Positions 31,889 through 40,818 are shown, counted from the first letter of the stretch. The stretch is 64,000 nt of DNA from Actinomadura hallensis (GCF_006716765.1 NZ_VFPO01000001.1:3410001-3474000); one strand, 5' to 3'. Made by a program: numbers and translations. Notes: generated from the sequence alone by a model not told the origin.

Positions 31889-33961
31889 ATGAGCGAACAC
31901 GACGACGGCGTGCCCGACTGGGCGCCGCGGAGGACTCCGCCGGGAAGCGGCGGCCCCGGCGGCTTCGGTCCCTTCACCCGCCCCTCCCCCGGCCCCTCCG
32001 CCCGCCCCGGACCGGGCGGCGCCTCCCCCGGTCCCGGCGGCGCCTCCCCCGGCCCGGGCGGCGTCCCCTCCGCGCCGCGGGGCGCCGCCTCAGACGGCGC
32101 GAACGCCGGCCGCCCGCCGGGCGGACCCGTAACGCCGGATCACCCGGCCGATCCGCCGCGGGACGCCGCCGGGCCCGGGCGCGCACGGTCCCGCCGGCGA
32201 GCGGGACCGCCCCGGCGGTTCGGCGGGGTCCTCTCCGTCCCGTTGGCCGGCGCGGTCGCGCTGGCGCTGCTGGCGGGCGCGGGCGTCTACTGGCTCGCCT
32301 CCGGGGACGACGCGTGCTCCGGCGAGGACGCGCTCACGATCGGCGTGGCGGCGGCGCCGGACATCGTCCCGGCGGTCAGGAAGGCCGCACGGCGCTTCAA
32401 CGACGCCCGCCACGAGATCGCGGGCAGGTGCGCACACGCGCGGGTGCGGTCCGCCGACCCGGCCGCCGTCGCGGCGTCCCTGTCCGGCGGAGGCTCCTCC
32501 GGCGCCGCCGAGAGGCCCGACGTGTGGATCCCCGACTCGTCCCTGTGGACCAAGCTCGTCCAGTCGTCCGGGGGAGCCGGGGCCGCCGTGGGCGTCACCC
32601 ACCTCGGCGGGATCGCCTCGACCCCCATCGTGGCGGTCATGCCCGCCGGGCCCGCCGCGCAGCTGCGCGCCCTCGGCGCGCCCGCGCACCCGTCCTGGAA
32701 GGAGCTCTTCGCCGCGGCGGGGAGGGCGGACGATGCCGAGCGGGGGACCGGCGGCGCCCCCGCCGCGGGCGACGCCCAGGCGTGGCCGTTCCTGCTCACG
32801 CTCCCCGATCCCGGCCGCACCGCGACCGGCATGGGCGTGCTCATGCTGGCCGGCGCGCTCCCGCCGCACGCCCAGGAGGGCCGGGCGGTGTTCGCCGGGA
32901 CGGCGCGGGCGCTGCGCGAGAGCGTCGCGCCGTCGGTCGAGGCGCAGTTCGCCGCGTTCGGCCGGGAGGCGGGCGGGCGGTACCCCGTCGCAGTGGCGCC
33001 CGAGCAGGCCGTCTTCGCCCGCAACGCGCAGGGCCGGGCCGAGCCCGCCGTCGCCGTCTATCCGGCGGAGGGGACCGTGTACCTCGACCACCCGGTCGCC
33101 GTCCTGTCCGGGGAGCCGGCCGAGTTGGACGCCGCCCGGCGGCTGCACAGGGAGCTGACGAGCGCCGCCACCCGCGAGCACGTGCTCCGGCTGGGCTTCC
33201 GCGCGCCCGACGGCACCGCGCCCGCGGCGTTCTCGGCGGGCAACGGGCTGGCCGCCGAGGCGCCGGAGGCGCTGCCCGACGTGCCCGCCGGCGAGGTCGG
33301 GCGGACCATGCGGCGGTGGGCGCAGCTCGCGCTCGGCATCCGGATGCTGAGCGTCATCGACGTCTCCGAGTCCATGAACGAGCACATCGCGCCCGGCATC
33401 ACCCGGCTGCAGGCGGCGCTCCGCACGGTGCGGAACGGGCTGCCGCAGCTGCCCGCCGACACCGAGGCCGGCCAGTGGGTGTTCTCCGGCGAACTGGAGG
33501 GCGGCAAGGACTGGCGGGAGCTGGTGAGCGTCGGCCCGCTGGACGAGCGGCTCGGCTCGGACACCCGCCGCCGGCTCCTGCTGAGCACGTTCAGCCGGAC
33601 CAAGGTGGAGGGGAACGGCGGCGCGGGCCTGTACGGGACGACGATCGCCGCGTTCGACCACATGAGGCGGACCCACAAGCCGGAGTACATCAACACGGTC
33701 TTGCTGTGGACGGGCGGGCGGAACGACGACCGCGACGGCCCGTCGCTCGAGCAGACCCTCGACCACATCCGCCGGACCTACGACCCGGAGCGCCCCGTCG
33801 TCGTCAACATGCTGGGCATCGGTGACGGCGTGGACGCCGGCGCGCTCCGCCGGATCGCCCGGCTGACGAACGGCGAGGCGTACGTGGCCGAGACGCCGGA
33901 CCAGGTGCAGGCCGCCTTCTTCAAGGCGCTGTCCCAGGAGGTCTGCGGGTCCGACTGCTGA
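31889..33961 (+). CDS. Substrate-binding plus VWA membrane protein, copy 2, with broken MIDAS site
   Basis: 690 residues, paralogue of the preceding gene over its whole length (same start MSEHDD/MSGHDD, same membrane helix, same binding-domain blocks such as PDVWIPDSSLW, same end VC-x-x-DC). The cytoplasmic tail is longer and carries GASPGPG repeats. The VWA domain keeps DVSES (491-495) but the MIDAS Thr is Ala579 (GGAGLYG) and the MIDAS Asp is Gly609 (WTGG), each explained by one A-to-G change. It therefore probably cannot bind metal in the canonical way. The same GGAGATCGGCG leader precedes its ATG as in copy 1. Likely a partner or diverging duplicate. Confidence 0.87.
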   Translation: MSEHDDGVPDWAPRRTPPGSGGPGGFGPFTRPSPGPSARPGPGGASPGPGGASPGPGGVPSAPRGAASDGANAGRPPGGPVTPDHPADPPRDAAGPGRARSRRRAGPPRRFGGVLSVPLAGAVALALLAGAGVYWLASGDDACSGEDALTIGVAAAPDIVPAVRKAARRFNDARHEIAGRCAHARVRSADPAAVAASLSGGGSSGAAERPDVWIPDSSLWTKLVQSSGGAGAAVGVTHLGGIASTPIVAVMPAGPAAQLRALGAPAHPSWKELFAAAGRADDAERGTGGAPAAGDAQAWPFLLTLPDPGRTATGMGVLMLAGALPPHAQEGRAVFAGTARALRESVAPSVEAQFAAFGREAGGRYPVAVAPEQAVFARNAQGRAEPAVAVYPAEGTVYLDHPVAVLSGEPAELDAARRLHRELTSAATREHVLRLGFRAPDGTAPAAFSAGNGLAAEAPEALPDVPAGEVGRTMRRWAQLALGIRMLSVIDVSESMNEHIAPGITRLQAALRTVRNGLPQLPADTEAGQWVFSGELEGGKDWRELVSVGPLDERLGSDTRRRLLLSTFSRTKVEGNGGAGLYGTTIAAFDHMRRTHKPEYINTVLLWTGGRNDDRDGPSLEQTLDHIRRTYDPERPVVVNMLGIGDGVDAGALRRIARLTNGEAYVAETPDQVQAAFFKALSQEVCGSDC

Positions 33962-34003
33962 GGCCGCCGGGCCGGCCGGTGGGGCCGCCCCGGACCAGAC
34001 TCG

Positions 34004-34058
34004 TATTTGATTCTAGAATAAGATTCGAGCTAACTTAGCGTTCCGTTAGTTGAGCGGT
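34004..34058 (+). promoter_or_regulatory. AT-rich promoter/operator region of the acyl-CoA dehydrogenase operon
   Basis: An unusually AT-rich stretch holds a perfect palindrome ATTCTAGAAT (34010-34019) and an inverted repeat CTAAC (34030-34034)/GTTAG (34045-34049). Such dyads suit a TetR-family dimer, and a TetR gene ends this operon (36069-36671). The exact -35/-10 pair is not clear. Confidence 0.5.
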
Positions 34059-34072
34059 GAAAGGGGCACAGC

Positions 34073-35224
34073 GTGCGGCGCACCTTGTTCGGCGAGGACC
34101 ATGAGGCGTTCCGGCAGACCATCCGGGCGTTCATCGAGGCGGAGGTCGCCCCCGTCTACGAGCAGTGGGAGGAGGCCGGCCACCCGCCGCGCGACTTCTA
34201 CTACAAGCTCGGCGAGCTCGGGGTGTTCGGCATCCAGGTGCCCGAGGAGTACGGCGGCGCCGGGGAGACCAGCTTCAAGTACCAGGCGGTGGTCTCCGAG
34301 GAGTGCGCCCGCGCCGGGGTGAGCTTCGGCGGCTACGGGGTGCACGTCAACCTCGTCCTGCCCTACCTGCTGAAGTACGGGTCGGAGGAGCAGAAGAAGC
34401 GCTGGCTGCCGCCGTTCGTGTCCGGCGAGATGATGACCGCCATCGCGATGACCGAGCCCGGCACCGGCTCCGACCTCGCCGGGATGCAGACCACCGCGCG
34501 GCGCGACGGCGACCACTACGTCCTCAACGGCGCCAAGACCTTCATCACCGGCGGCGTCCTCGCCGACCGCGTCCTGGTCGTGGCGCGCACCTCCCCGCCG
34601 ACGCCGGAGAACCGCCGGGCGGGCCTGTCGATCCTCGCGGTCGACACGAAGAGCGAGGGCTACGCCGTCGGCCGCAAGCTGGAGAAGATCGGGCTGCGCA
34701 GCTCCGACACCGCCGAGCTGTCGTTCACCGACGTCCGCGTCCCCGTCGAGGACCTGCTCGGCGAGGAGGGCCGCGGCTTCGAGTACCTGACGCACAACCT
34801 CGCCGAGGAGCGCCTCGGCATCGCGACCAACGCCTACGCCTCCGCGGCCGCCGCCGTGGAGTTCACCCGCAAGTACGTGCAGGAGCGCACGGTCTTCGGC
34901 AAGACCGTGTCGTCGTTCCAGAACACCAAGTTCGTCCTCGCCGAGTGCGCCACCGAGGTGGAGGCGGCGCGCTCCCTGGTCGACCGCTGCATCGAGGCGC
35001 TGGACGAGGGGGAGCTCACCCCCGCCGACGCGGCCATGTGCAAACTGTTCTGCACGGAGGTCCAGGGCCGCGTCGTGGACAAGTGCCTGCAGCTCCACGG
35101 CGGCTACGGATACATCCTCGAGTACCCGATCGCGCGGCTCTACACCGACGCGCGGGTCAGCCGCATCTACGGCGGCACGAGCGAGGTCCTGAAGACCATC
35201 ATCGCCAAGGACATCAAGGTCTGA
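34073..35224 (+). CDS. Acyl-CoA dehydrogenase
   Basis: 383 residues, FAD enzyme that oxidises acyl-CoA to trans-2-enoyl-CoA. Typical blocks: 'AMTEPGTGSDLAGMQTTA' (FAD-binding, about 123-140), 'FITGG' (about 158), 'GLRSSDTAELSF' (about 205-216), 'QLHGGYGYILEYPIAR' (about 340), and the catalytic Glu in 'YGGTSEVLKTII' (about 369). GTG 34073 follows AAAGGGG. SDR and TetR genes follow closely (14 and 58 bases), forming a three-gene unit for short- or branched-chain acyl-CoA breakdown. Which acyl chain cannot be read from sequence alone. Confidence 0.93.
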   Translation: MRRTLFGEDHEAFRQTIRAFIEAEVAPVYEQWEEAGHPPRDFYYKLGELGVFGIQVPEEYGGAGETSFKYQAVVSEECARAGVSFGGYGVHVNLVLPYLLKYGSEEQKKRWLPPFVSGEMMTAIAMTEPGTGSDLAGMQTTARRDGDHYVLNGAKTFITGGVLADRVLVVARTSPPTPENRRAGLSILAVDTKSEGYAVGRKLEKIGLRSSDTAELSFTDVRVPVEDLLGEEGRGFEYLTHNLAEERLGIATNAYASAAAAVEFTRKYVQERTVFGKTVSSFQNTKFVLAECATEVEAARSLVDRCIEALDEGELTPADAAMCKLFCTEVQGRVVDKCLQLHGGYGYILEYPIARLYTDARVSRIYGGTSEVLKTIIAKDIKV

Positions 35225-35237
35225 GAGGGGTAAGGGC

Positions 35238-36011
35238 ATGACCGAGCAGGGGGAGGCCACCGGCCCCAGGGTCGCCATCGTCACGGGTGCGGCGCGCGGC
35301 ATCGGCGCCGCCACCGCCGTCCGGCTGGGCCGGGAGGGCTTCGCCGTCGCGGTCTGCGACCTGGACGAGGGCGCCTGCGCCGACACCGTGGCGCAGATCG
35401 AGAAGAACGGCGGGAAGGCCCTCGCCGTCGGCGTCGACGTCGCCGACTCCGCGCAGGTCTCCGCCGCGGTGGCGCGCGTCGCCGCCGAGCTGGGCCCGCC
35501 CGTCGTGCTGGTGAACAACGCGGGCGTCCTGCGCGACAACCTGCTGTTCAAGATGTCGGACGACGACTGGGACACCGTCATGTCGGTGCACCTGCGCGGC
35601 TCGTTCCTCATGAGCCGCGCCGCGCAGGAGCACATGACGAAGGCCGGCTGGGGCCGGATCGTGAACATGTCGTCGGTGTCGGCGCTCGGCAACCGCGGCC
35701 AGGCCAACTACTCGGCCGCCAAGGCCGGCCTGCAGGGCTTCACCAAGACCCTCGCGATCGAGCTGGGCAAGTTCGGCGTGACCGTCAACGCCATCGCGCC
35801 CGGCTTCATCGCGACGGACATGACGGCCGCGACCGCCGCCCGCGTCGGCGTCGACTGGGAGGACTTCAAGGCCGCCGCGGCCAAGGAGATCCCCGTCCGC
35901 CGCGTCGGCGTCCCCGAGGACATCGCGGGGACGGTGGCGTTCCTGGTCAGCGACGACGCCTCCTTCGTCTCCGGCCAGGTGATCTACGTCGCGGGCGGCC
36001 CCCGCGCATGA
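35238..36011 (+). CDS. SDR-family oxidoreductase (FabG-like)
   Basis: 257 residues. Cofactor motif TGAARGIG (about 17-24), NNAG (about 92-95), catalytic Ser in 'NMSSVSAL' (about 143), Tyr-x3-Lys in 'YSAAKAG' (about 156-160), and end 'SGQVIYVAGGPRA'. Asp at the end of the second strand ('VAVCDLDE') suggests NAD preference. Probably a 3-hydroxyacyl-CoA or 3-oxoacyl reductase acting with the adjacent acyl-CoA dehydrogenase. ATG 35238 is 14 bases after the dehydrogenase stop, with GAGGGGTAAGGG before it. Confidence 0.92.
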   Translation: MTEQGEATGPRVAIVTGAARGIGAATAVRLGREGFAVAVCDLDEGACADTVAQIEKNGGKALAVGVDVADSAQVSAAVARVAAELGPPVVLVNNAGVLRDNLLFKMSDDDWDTVMSVHLRGSFLMSRAAQEHMTKAGWGRIVNMSSVSALGNRGQANYSAAKAGLQGFTKTLAIELGKFGVTVNAIAPGFIATDMTAATAARVGVDWEDFKAAAAKEIPVRRVGVPEDIAGTVAFLVSDDASFVSGQVIYVAGGPRA

Positions 36012-36068
36012 GGCGGCGCGCATGAGGCGGGCGCCGCGCGGGCGCGTCCCCCCGCCGGGCCGCGGTAC

Positions 36069-36671
36069 GTGACCACGGCGGGGGCGGCGCGCCGGGCCGG
36101 GCCCGCCCGGGACCGGGAGGCCACCGAGGAGGCGCTGCGCGCCGCGGCGATCGCGCTGCTGCGGCGCGGCGGCGTCCTCGCCGGGCTGAACCTGCGGGAG
36201 GTCGCCGACGAGGCGGGCGTCAACCGGGGGCTGGTCTACCAGTACTTCGGGTCGCGGCGGGCGCTGCTGCGCTCGGCGCTGTTCCACCGGTCCCGGCCCA
36301 ACGCCGAGGACGCCGTGGACGCGGCGGGGCTGCCGCTGCGCAGGCGCCTGTCGCGGCTGTTCTGGAAGAGCCTGCGCAACCCCGAGCCGGTCGTCCTGGC
36401 GTCGCTGCTGGTGCTGGACGGCGACGACCGGCCGCGGGTGCTGCTCAACCGGGGCGCGGGCCGCGAGGACCTCGCCGCGGAGGCCGCGCGCGGCGAGCTG
36501 CCGGTCGAGGACGTCGAGGCCGTGCAGGCGGCGATCGCGTCGACGATCTACGGGTACACGCTGCTGCGCGAGCATCTGGCGCGGGAGATCGGGCTGCCCG
36601 CCGGGGAGCTGGACGAGCGCATGGCCCGCTGCCTGGAGGAGATGTTCGCGCGCGGACCCGCCCGCGGGTAG
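36069..36671 (+). CDS. TetR/AcrR-family transcriptional regulator
   Basis: 200 residues. The N-terminal helix-turn-helix is 'NLREVADEAGVNRGLVYQYF' (residues about 43-62; key AGVNRGLVYQYFGSR). The rest is a helical ligand-binding domain of usual size. It starts 58 bases after the SDR stop with no strong ribosome site (GTG/ATG context CCGCGGTACGTG; the start is GTG 36069). Probably represses the acyl-CoA dehydrogenase operon in response to an acyl-CoA, judged by position and the dyads upstream of that operon. Confidence 0.88.
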   Translation: MTTAGAARRAGPARDREATEEALRAAAIALLRRGGVLAGLNLREVADEAGVNRGLVYQYFGSRRALLRSALFHRSRPNAEDAVDAAGLPLRRRLSRLFWKSLRNPEPVVLASLLVLDGDDRPRVLLNRGAGREDLAAEAARGELPVEDVEAVQAAIASTIYGYTLLREHLAREIGLPAGELDERMARCLEEMFARGPARG

Positions 36672-36750
36672 GCGCGCTCGCGAGCGGACGAGCCCGGCCG
36701 GGCCCGGCCGCGTCAGCGGGCGGGCCCGGCCGCGGTCGTCGGGCCGACTG

Positions 36751-36810
36751 CGGTCAGTGGGAGCGGGCGGCGGTCAGTGGGAGCGGGCAGCGGTCAGTAG
36801 GGCCGGGCGG
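36751..36810. repeat. Three 20-bp tandem repeats at the 3' end of the B12-binding-like gene
   Basis: CGGTCAGTGGGAGCGGGCGG (36751-36770), a second copy (36771-36790, one change) and a third diverged copy (36791-36810) that contains the gene's stop codon. The extra units are partial duplications of the gene's end extending into the intergenic DNA. Confidence 0.8.
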
Positions 36811-37576
36811 CGGCCAGCTGCCGGGCCAGGACCGACGGCGCGGCGGCGAGCGACGGGCCGTACCAGGTGAGGTACCGGCCGTCGACGAGCGCCACGTCGA
36901 CGCCGGGGAACGCCTCGGGGCCGTCGTCCTCGGTGAACCGGTAGGGCTCGTCCGGCAGGACGACCAGGTCCGCGCCGCCCGGGCCGATCCCTGCGCGCAG
37001 CTCGTCCAGGGGGATCTTCGGGTAGCGGTCGGGATGCCCGGCGTAGGCGTTGGACACCCCGAGACGGGACAGGACGTCGCCGGTGAAGGTGTCGCGGCCG
37101 ACGACCATCCACGGCTTGCGCCAGATCGGGATCACCGCGGAGCGCGCAGGGCCGGGCGTGAGGTCCGCCCAGGCGCGGGACGCCTCGTCCAGCCATTCCG
37201 GAGCCGGGACCCGGCACGCCTCGGTGAGCATGCGGCGCAGGGACGCCAGGGCCTCGTCCACGGTGCGGATCTCCGTCATCCACACCGCGAGCCCCGCGGC
37301 GCGCATCGCCTCGATGTCGGCGGGGCGGTTCTCCTCGGTGTTGCCGAGGACGACGTCGGGCTCCAGTTCCGCGATCCGCTCCAGGTCGGGGTTCTTGGTG
37401 CCCTTCACCCGGGCGACGTCCAGGTCCGCCGGGTGGGTGCACCAGTCGGTCGCGCCCACCAGCAGGCCGGGCGCGGTCGCCGCGACGCTCTCCGTCAGCG
37501 AGGGCACGAGGGACACGACGCGGCGCACCCGGTCCGGGACGGGGACCGGGCGGCCGGTGTCGTCGAGCGGGCTCAC
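36794..37576 (-). CDS. BtuF-like metal/B12-binding protein without export signal
   Basis: 260 residues of the 'helical backbone metal receptor' (BtuF/FhuD) fold. 'RVVSLVPSLTESVAATAPGLLVGATDWCTHP' region (residues about 19-49; key SLVPSLTE and GATDWCTHP) is the N-terminal lobe signature of vitamin B12-binding BtuF, and 'EPDVVLGNTEEN' (about 71) the next. There is no signal peptide or lipobox, so it stays in the cytoplasm, and no BtuC/D genes are nearby. It starts six bases after icmF ends, in the same operon as a B12-dependent mutase, so a role in holding or loading cobalamin is inferred. Start ATG 37576 uses GAGC-rich context; no better start. Confidence 0.82.
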   Translation of the reverse strand: MSPLDDTGRPVPVPDRVRRVVSLVPSLTESVAATAPGLLVGATDWCTHPADLDVARVKGTKNPDLERIAELEPDVVLGNTEENRPADIEAMRAAGLAVWMTEIRTVDEALASLRRMLTEACRVPAPEWLDEASRAWADLTPGPARSAVIPIWRKPWMVVGRDTFTGDVLSRLGVSNAYAGHPDRYPKIPLDELRAGIGPGGADLVVLPDEPYRFTEDDGPEAFPGVDVALVDGRYLTWYGPSLAAAPSVLARQLAAARPY

Positions 37577-37582
37577 GGGCGC

Positions 37583-40500
37583 TCAGACGTTGCGGCGGTA
37601 CTGCCCGCCGACCTCGAAGAACGCGTCGGTGATCTGCTGGAGGCTGCACACGCGGGCGGCGTCCATCAGGACCGCGAACACGTTCTCCCCCGACCGGGCC
37701 GCCTCCTTGAGCGCCTCGAGCGCCTCGCGGGCCTCCTCGCCGTGCGCCTCCTGGAACCGGCGGACCCGCTCCAGCTGGGACCGCTTCTCCTCCTCGGTGG
37801 CGCGGGCCAGCTCGATCTTGTCCGGCGTCCCGTCCTCGGCGTCGGGGTTGCGGAACGTGTTGACGCCGATGATCGGCAGGGACCCGTCGTGCTTGCGCTG
37901 CTCGTACAGCATCGACTCGTCCTGGATGCGGCCCCGCTGGTAGCCGGTCTCCATCGCGCCGAGCACGCCGCCGCGCTCGCTGATGCGGTCGAACTCCGCC
38001 AGCACCGCCTCCTCGACCAGGTCGGTCAGCTCGTCGATGATGAACGACCCCTGCAGCGGGTTCTCGTTCATCGCCAGGCCCCATTCCCGGTTGATGATGA
38101 GCTGGATCGCCAGGGCGCGCCGCACCGACTCCTCGGTCGGCGTCGTGACGGCCTCGTCGTAGGCGTTGGTGTGGAGGCTGTTGCAGTTGTCGTAGATGGC
38201 GATGAGCGCCTGAAGCGTCGTGCGGATGTCGTTGAACGCCATCTCCTGCGCGTGCAGGGAGCGGCCGGACGTCTGCACGTGGTACTTGAGCTTCTGGCTG
38301 CGCTCGTTGGCGCCGTACCGGTCGCGCATGGCCACCGCCCAGATGCGCCGGGCGACGCGCCCGAGGACGCTGTACTCGGGGTCCATGCCGTTGGAGAAGA
38401 AGAACGACAGGTTGGGCGCGAAGTCGTTCACGTCCATGCCGCGCGCCAGGTACGACTCGACGTAGGTGAACCCGTTGGCGAGGGTGAACGCGAGCTGGCT
38501 GATGGGGTTCGCGCCGGCCTCGGCGATGTGGTACCCGGAGATCGACACCGAGTAGAAGTTGCGGACGTTGTTGGCGATGAACCACTCCTGGATGTCGCCC
38601 ATCATCCGCAGCGAGAACTCGGTGGAGAAGATGCAGGTGTTCTGCCCCTGGTCCTCCTTGAGGATGTCGGCCTGCACGGTGCCGCGCACGGTCGACAGGA
38701 CGCGCGCCCGGATCTCGGCGGCCTCCTCCGCCGTCGGCTCCCGCCCGTGCTCCTCGCGGAAGGCGTCGAGCTTCTGGTCGATGGCGGTGTTGAGGAAGAA
38801 CGCCAGGATCGTCGGCGCCGGGCCGTTGATGGTCATCGACACCGAGGTGTCCGGCGCCGACAGGTCGAACCCGTCGTAGAGCGCCTTCATGTCGTCCAGC
38901 GTGGCGACCGACACGCCGGACGTGCCGACCTTGCCGTACACGTCGGGACGCTCGTCGGGGTCCCGCCCGTACAGGGTGACCGAGTCGAACGCGGTCGACA
39001 GGCGCGTCGCGGGCTGGCCTTCCGACAGCAGCTTGAACCGGCGGTTGGTGCGGAACGGGTCGCCCTCCCCCGCGAACATGCGGGCCGGGTCCTCGTTGTC
39101 GCGCTTGAAGGGGAACACCCCGGCGGTGAACGGGAACCTGCCGGGCAGGTTCTCGTTCCGCAGGAACCTGAGCAGCTCGCCGTGGTCGGTGTAGCGCGGG
39201 AGCGCGACGCGGGGGATGCGGGTGCCCGACAGGGACTCGCGGGCCAGCGTCGTGCGCAGCTCCCGGTCGCGGACCCGGACGACCTGCTCGTCGCCGGAGT
39301 AGGACTCCACGACCGCGGGCCACTGCTCGATGAGCTCGGCGTTCTCGGGGGCCACCTCGCGGCGCGCCTTCTCCAGCAGTTCCTCCACCTCGGAGGCGTC
39401 CGTCAGCTCGGCGCGGACCTCCTCCAGCCGCTGGACGCGCCGCACGGCCTCCATCTGCCGCTCGGTCTCGGCGTGGTAGCGGCGCACGGTCTCGGCGATC
39501 TCGGACAGGTACCGCGTCCGGGTCGGCGGGATGATGGTGGCCGCGCCGGTCGACACCTTCGTCGAGACCTCCGGCAGGGCGCCGCCGGAGAGGTCCAGCC
39601 CGTGCTCGGCGAGCAGCTCGCCGAGATGCTGGTACAGGGCGGTGACGCCGTCGTCGTTGAACGTGGCCGCACTGGTGCCGAACACCGGCATGTCCTCGGG
39701 CCGCTGCCCGAACGCCTCCCGGTTGCGGAGCAGCTGCCGCGACACGTCCCGCAGGGCGTCCGCGCCGCCGCGCCGCTCGAACTTGTTGATCGCCACCACG
39801 TCGGCGAAGTCGAGCATGTCGATCTTCTCGAGCTGGGACGCGGCGCCGAACTCGGGCGTCATGACGTACAGGGAGACGTCGGCCAGCGGGACGATCGCGG
39901 CGTCGCCCTGCCCGATGCCGGGCGTCTCGAGGATGATCAGGTCGTAGCCCGCGGCCCTGCAGGCGGTGATCATGTCCTCGACGCCGTCGGGCAGCTCCCG
40001 GCCGCCGCGCGTGGCCAGCGAGCGGAAGAACACCCGGTCGCCGTCCAGGGAGTTCATGCGGATGCGGTCGCCGAGCAGCGCGCCGCCGCCGCGCCGCCGG
40101 GTGGGGTCGACGGCCAGCACCGCGACGCGCAGCCGGTCGCGCTGGTCGACGCGCAGCCGCCGCACCAGCTCGTCGGTGAGCGAGGACTTGCCGGAGCCGC
40201 CCGTCCCGGTGATGCCGAGGACGGGGACGCGCCGCCCGCGCGCCGCCTCCGCGAGCGCGGCGCGGGCGTCGCCGGGCAGGCGGCCGGCCTGCAGGCAGGT
40301 GAGGGTCCGGGCGAGGGCGCGCCGGTCGCCCGCCACCACGTCGTCCGCGGGGACGGGCTCGGCGGAGAGGTCGACGTCGCACTCGCGCACCAGCTCGTTG
40401 ATCATCCCGGGCAGGCCGAGGCGCTGCCCGTCCTCCGGCGAGAAGATCCGCACGCCGGAGCCCGACAGCCGGTCGATCTCCTCGTGGACGATCACTCCGC

Positions 40501-40801
40501 CGCCGCCGCCGAACACCCGCACGTGCTCGGCGCCCGCCTCCTTGAGGCTGCGCGCGAGGTACTCGAAGTACTCGACGTGGCCGCCCTGGTAGGAGCTGAT
40601 CGCCACGCCCTGCGCGTCCTCCTCCAGGACGGCGTCGACGACCTCGCGGACCGAGCGGTCGTGGCCCAGGTGCACGACCTCCGCGCCCTGGGACTGCAGG
40701 ATGCGCCGCATGATGTTGATGGCCGCGTCGTGGCCGTCGAACAGCGCCGCCGCAGTGACGAAGCGCACCGGGTGCACCGGCTTGTGCAGCTCCCGCGTCA
40801 C
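37583..40801 (-). CDS. icmF: Fused isobutyryl-CoA mutase (IcmF)
   Basis: 1072 residues. Adenosylcobalamin enzyme interconverting isobutyryl-CoA and n-butyryl-CoA (and related acyl-CoAs). The order is characteristic: N-terminal B12-binding domain with DGHDAA (22-27), then a G3E-type GTPase chaperone with P-loop GTGGSGKSS (about 198-206) and 'VDPTRRRGGGALLGDRIRM', then the large mutase substrate domain (about 500-1072, 'TNRRFKLLSEGQPATRLSTA'). Methylmalonyl-CoA mutase lacks the fused GTPase and has the B12 domain at the C-terminus. GTG 40801 follows GGGGGGAGA. Promoter shared with the divergent MarR gene. Confidence 0.95.
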   Translation of the reverse strand: MTRELHKPVHPVRFVTAAALFDGHDAAINIMRRILQSQGAEVVHLGHDRSVREVVDAVLEEDAQGVAISSYQGGHVEYFEYLARSLKEAGAEHVRVFGGGGGVIVHEEIDRLSGSGVRIFSPEDGQRLGLPGMINELVRECDVDLSAEPVPADDVVAGDRRALARTLTCLQAGRLPGDARAALAEAARGRRVPVLGITGTGGSGKSSLTDELVRRLRVDQRDRLRVAVLAVDPTRRRGGGALLGDRIRMNSLDGDRVFFRSLATRGGRELPDGVEDMITACRAAGYDLIILETPGIGQGDAAIVPLADVSLYVMTPEFGAASQLEKIDMLDFADVVAINKFERRGGADALRDVSRQLLRNREAFGQRPEDMPVFGTSAATFNDDGVTALYQHLGELLAEHGLDLSGGALPEVSTKVSTGAATIIPPTRTRYLSEIAETVRRYHAETERQMEAVRRVQRLEEVRAELTDASEVEELLEKARREVAPENAELIEQWPAVVESYSGDEQVVRVRDRELRTTLARESLSGTRIPRVALPRYTDHGELLRFLRNENLPGRFPFTAGVFPFKRDNEDPARMFAGEGDPFRTNRRFKLLSEGQPATRLSTAFDSVTLYGRDPDERPDVYGKVGTSGVSVATLDDMKALYDGFDLSAPDTSVSMTINGPAPTILAFFLNTAIDQKLDAFREEHGREPTAEEAAEIRARVLSTVRGTVQADILKEDQGQNTCIFSTEFSLRMMGDIQEWFIANNVRNFYSVSISGYHIAEAGANPISQLAFTLANGFTYVESYLARGMDVNDFAPNLSFFFSNGMDPEYSVLGRVARRIWAVAMRDRYGANERSQKLKYHVQTSGRSLHAQEMAFNDIRTTLQALIAIYDNCNSLHTNAYDEAVTTPTEESVRRALAIQLIINREWGLAMNENPLQGSFIIDELTDLVEEAVLAEFDRISERGGVLGAMETGYQRGRIQDESMLYEQRKHDGSLPIIGVNTFRNPDAEDGTPDKIELARATEEEKRSQLERVRRFQEAHGEEAREALEALKEAARSGENVFAVLMDAARVCSLQQITDAFFEVGGQYRRNV

Positions 40802-40818
40802 CAGTCTCCCCCCAACCC

